Part shown: positions 5,321 through 7,389 of the stretch, piece by piece
Numbering within the stretch: position 1 is the first letter of the stretch
How the letters are laid out: every line of letters starts with the position of its first letter
Source: Actinomycetes bacterium
GTDB lineage: Bacteria > Actinomycetota > Acidimicrobiia > Spongiisociales > UBA5794
Length of the DNA stretch: 7,389 nt
Direction: 5' to 3'
NCBI GenBank assembly: GCA_024275815.1
Contig: JAJRYI010000356.1
Location: 1-7,389, forward strand
Made by a program: the position numbers and the translations under genes
Notes under the pieces: generated by a model
What the model was told of the DNA's origin: nothing
The model's input: only the letters and a program-made list of their open reading frames with translations
Database searches by the model: none

Positions 5321-6286
5321 ATGCAAGATCAACACCACGTCGTGCTGGGAGCAAGCGGTGGCGCTGGCAACGCCATCGTCCACGCCCTCATCGAACGAGG
5401 GCGAACCGTACGGGCAGTCAACCGGAACGGGGACGCAGCTGTACCCCAGGACGTCGAGCGAGTCGGAGCAGACATCTCCACCTTGCCCGGTGCGACAGAG
5501 GCAGTGGCAGGGGCCGATGTGGTGTACATGGCGGCACAGCCGGCGTACCACCGCTGGGTCAAGGAGTTCCCCGCCATGCTCACCTCGGTGATCAGCGCGA
5601 CGTCTGCCGCAGGTGCCCGGTTGATCATGGTCGACAACCTCTACACGTACACCCCGGGGGTCGCTGTGATCTCTGAGGACTCCCCCGAGACCAGTCGGAC
5701 GAAGAAGGGCTCGCTGCGCCGGGAGCTGACAGAGATGCTCAGGAGCGCTCACCATGATGGAAGGGTCCGGGTCTCCATCGGACGCGCCTCGGACTACTTC
5801 GGTCCCTCGCCCAATGACAGCGCCATCACAACGCTCTCGATCGCCCGTGGAGCCAGCGGACAACCAATGAGATGGATGGGTCGACTGGAGTGCCGTCACT
5901 CCGTCGCCTACCTACCCGACGTCGCGAGAGCCTACGCGACGCTCGGGGAGTCTGAGGCAGCAGATGGCGAGACGTGGATACTCCCTCACGGCCCTGCACC
6001 GACGGGCACCGAGTTCCTCAACGCAGTGAACGATGCATTGCCCACCCACGTCGAGACAGGTTCGCTCAGCAAGGTGATGCTGCGGTTCGCCGCGCCGTTC
6101 CATGCAATGTCGCGAGAGAGCCTCGAGGTCATGTACCAGTGGACGGATGAGTTCGTCGTCGACGACTCCAAGTTCCAACGGACCTTCGGACCGTTCGACA
6201 CGACACCACTCGACCAGGCAGTGCACACGTCGATCGAGTGGCATCGAAACCACCAACTGCCGGTGAGCACTCGATCGCCCGGCTGA
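5321..6286 (+). CDS. NAD(P)-dependent epimerase/dehydratase-like oxidoreductase (atypical SDR)
   Basis: The 321-residue cytoplasmic protein has a Rossmann fold. The N-terminal HVVLGASGGAGNAIVHALIE has the GxxGxxG dinucleotide motif at Gly10, Gly13 and Gly16. Basic residues after strand 2 (VRAVNRNG, Arg31 and Arg35) suggest NADP(H). VGADISTLPGATEAVAGADVVY gives the usual Asp51 and strand 4. LIMVDNLYTYTP (Tyr108), Lys128/129 further on, and GRASDYFGP are typical of this extended SDR group. There is no plain YXXXK, so the catalytic Lys is uncertain and the substrate unknown. ATG 5321 follows AGAGGGG (5311-5317). The divergent TetR gene and the two operator-like sites in its promoter suggest induction by a small molecule, perhaps the substrate or a related compound. 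The gene appears intact. Confidence 0.9.
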   Translation: MQDQHHVVLGASGGAGNAIVHALIERGRTVRAVNRNGDAAVPQDVERVGADISTLPGATEAVAGADVVYMAAQPAYHRWVKEFPAMLTSVISATSAAGARLIMVDNLYTYTPGVAVISEDSPETSRTKKGSLRRELTEMLRSAHHDGRVRVSIGRASDYFGPSPNDSAITTLSIARGASGQPMRWMGRLECRHSVAYLPDVARAYATLGESEAADGETWILPHGPAPTGTEFLNAVNDALPTHVETGSLSKVMLRFAAPFHAMSRESLEVMYQWTDEFVVDDSKFQRTFGPFDTTPLDQAVHTSIEWHRNHQLPVSTRSPG

Positions 6287-6360
6287 TCTCCGTCGACGAA
6301 CACGTGGAACACCGGTATCTTCGCAGCACACGGCGATACCCGAGAGGTAGCGAGCGAGCC

Positions 6361-6615
6361 ATGGATTCGAACGAAGAGATCGATCCACATCTCGATGAGG
6401 ACGCGCCCGGCTTCGTCGAGGACGGCGACCGCTTCGACAGGCCGATCCCGAGGCGACGCGTGACGAAGATCGTGCGCAGTGTCGCTGCCGTCCTCGTCTC
6501 AGCCATGCTCTTTGCCGCGGGAACTCCGCTCAGCTGGGTGTCGGTGCTCACGGCGATCTTGATGATCATGATCTGGCTCGATATACAGTCGAGAGACCAC
6601 GACAACACGATCTGA
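6361..6615 (+). CDS. Small hypothetical membrane protein with an acidic N-terminal head
   Basis: The 84-residue product is not recognised. Residues 1-30 are strongly acidic (MDSNEEIDPHLDEDAPG and VEDGD). A basic patch PRRRVTKIVR (30-39) follows, then two hydrophobic stretches, about 40-54 and 57-73 (ending TAILMIMIWL), and a short polar tail. The basic patch before the first helix predicts a cytoplasmic N-terminus and a helical hairpin in the membrane. I chose ATG 6361 because the longer in-frame option at 6238 would overlap the end of the SDR gene and add non-hydrophobic, Arg-rich sequence. The ribosome-binding site is weak (GAGCGAG just upstream). It starts 74 bp after the SDR gene on the same strand, so read-through from that promoter is possible. 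Confidence 0.6.
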   Translation: MDSNEEIDPHLDEDAPGFVEDGDRFDRPIPRRRVTKIVRSVAAVLVSAMLFAAGTPLSWVSVLTAILMIMIWLDIQSRDHDNTI

Positions 6616-6669
6616 GCTCACGCAGTTCATCGAAGGTGGAAGGCAGAAGCGCGCTCCTACCGTGCCGGG

Positions 6670-7008
6670 ATGCAGAGAACCTCGTTTCCAAGATCTTTGA
6701 TGGCACTTGTTCTGGCCCTGGGAGTCATCGCTGCAGCGTGCTCATCCTCGACGCCCGAAGAGGCCACAACCATCGTCCAAGACACTGCCGACGAGCAAGT
6801 CGCCGCGATGTGCCGAACACTCGAACTGTTGAACTCGGTAGGGGCGCCTGCCGGCAAAGCCGCCGAGGCGATCACAGCGACCGATCTCGACGGGCCCACG
6901 ACACCCGAGATGTCCGCGTACGGCGAACTTCTGGTACGTGCACCGATACAGGAGTGCCCCGACCAGATCGACTACGCCGACGACGTCGCCTACTGGCTCG
7001 GATTCTGA
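6670..7008 (+). CDS. Small putative lipoprotein
   Basis: The 112-residue product starts with a typical lipoprotein signal: basic and polar MQRTSFPRS, a hydrophobic core LMALVLALGVIA (10-21), and AAAC with the likely lipidated Cys24, followed by SSSTPEE. Ala at the -3 position is less usual than Leu or Val but tolerated. The mature part is acidic and has two more cysteines (CRTLELL, Cys48; ECPDQ, near residue 95) that could form a disulfide outside the cell. I see no known domain. ATG 6670 is preceded only by a weak GGG. Its last 19 bases overlap the 3' end of the convergent malic enzyme gene. It probably sits on the outer face of the cytoplasmic membrane. Confidence 0.75.
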   Translation: MQRTSFPRSLMALVLALGVIAAACSSSTPEEATTIVQDTADEQVAAMCRTLELLNSVGAPAGKAAEAITATDLDGPTTPEMSAYGELLVRAPIQECPDQIDYADDVAYWLGF

Positions 7009-7389
7009 TCGCCCATAGCTGCGTCCATCACAGCCTTGGCAACCGCACCGTGAACAGTGACGTCGAGCGGTTCCGGGAGTAGCTGCCCACTCGGTGCAGC
7101 GTCGGCTATCGCGAACGCGGCGGCTCGCTTCATGCCGGACGTCACCTTCGTCACCTTCGCGTCGAGGGCTCCCCGTATCAGACCGGGGTAGGCGAGGACG
7201 TTGTTGACGATGCTGCCATCTGCTGCAACGGCTGCACCGGCCTCTGTGGCGTCCTGGGGGGTGATCTCGGCGATCGGGTTCGTCAAGGCCATGATGATCT
7301 GGCCATCCCGGACCTTCTCCGGCGTGAGGAGTCCCGCCTGGCCGGTCGTCATCACAAGGACGTCAGAGCGTTCCACGATCGTGTCGAAC
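6990..7389 (-). CDS. Malic enzyme (oxaloacetate-decarboxylating malate dehydrogenase), C-terminal part
   Basis: Malic enzyme converts malate to pyruvate and CO2 with NAD(P) reduction in the cytoplasm, linking the TCA cycle to pyruvate. Only the last 132 residues are in the window; the frame is open to base 7388 (FDTIVERSDVL) and the start lies to the right. The diagnostic segments of the NAD-binding domain are GQAGLLTPEKV, IIMALTNPIAEITPQDA with the conserved ALxNP, and NNVLAYPGLIRGALD, followed by MKRAAAFAIADAA. This is the pattern of the short bacterial malic enzymes. No phosphotransacetylase domain follows, so it is not the long MaeB type. The apparent GTG start at 7376 is an internal Val. 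The gene ends at TAG (6990-6992) inside the coding sequence of the convergent lipoprotein. Confidence 0.9.
   Translation of the reverse strand, partial: FDTIVERSDVLVMTTGQAGLLTPEKVRDGQIIMALTNPIAEITPQDATEAGAAVAADGSIVNNVLAYPGLIRGALDAKVTKVTSGMKRAAAFAIADAAPSGQLLPEPLDVTVHGAVAKAVMDAAMGDQNPSQ

Overview
The window is GC-rich chromosomal DNA that looks actinobacterial, possibly Acidimicrobiia-like, though the lineage is an inference. The signs are strong G/C third-position bias, a single-chain fused indolepyruvate:ferredoxin oxidoreductase, a TetR repressor divergent from a short-chain dehydrogenase, and a lipoprotein with an alanine-rich lipobox. Both ends cut through genes. No tRNA, rRNA, CRISPR or complete insertion sequence is visible, and no gene-free stretch exceeds 300 bases.

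Left third (1-2952, +): a long reading frame encodes the fused indolepyruvate ferredoxin oxidoreductase (thiamine-diphosphate domain, cysteine-rich Fe-S domain, gamma domain, C-terminal helical domain). It is open throughout except for one amber codon, TAG at 955-957. This stands where the family has Gln (CAG), two residues before the GDG of the thiamine-diphosphate motif. The frame resumes without a shift for 664 codons. It is either a very recent nonsense allele, a sequence error, or a suppressed stop.

Middle (2980-5207, all -): a transglutaminase-like protein, a 95-residue two-CXXC zinc-ribbon protein, a two-helix membrane protein and a TetR regulator. A 42-base intergenic repeat occurs twice (3697-3738 and 4150-4191, 36 of 42 identical) and brackets the zinc-ribbon gene. 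The left copy is extended into a perfect 13-bp inverted repeat in the leader of the transglutaminase-like gene.

Right (5208-7389): a 113-bp divergent control region holds a good sigma-70-type promoter and two operator-like palindromes of the form GTGAAC-N3-GTTCAC, centred 32 bp apart. This suggests the TetR protein represses both itself and the atypical SDR oxidoreductase at 5321-6286. Two small + strand genes follow (an acidic-headed membrane protein and a lipoprotein). The lipoprotein gene overlaps by 19 bp the end of a convergent malic enzyme gene that leaves the window.

The genes do not form one pathway. The clearest functional unit is the TetR/SDR pair. The items most worth a second look are the amber codon in the oxidoreductase and the repeat family around the zinc-ribbon gene.
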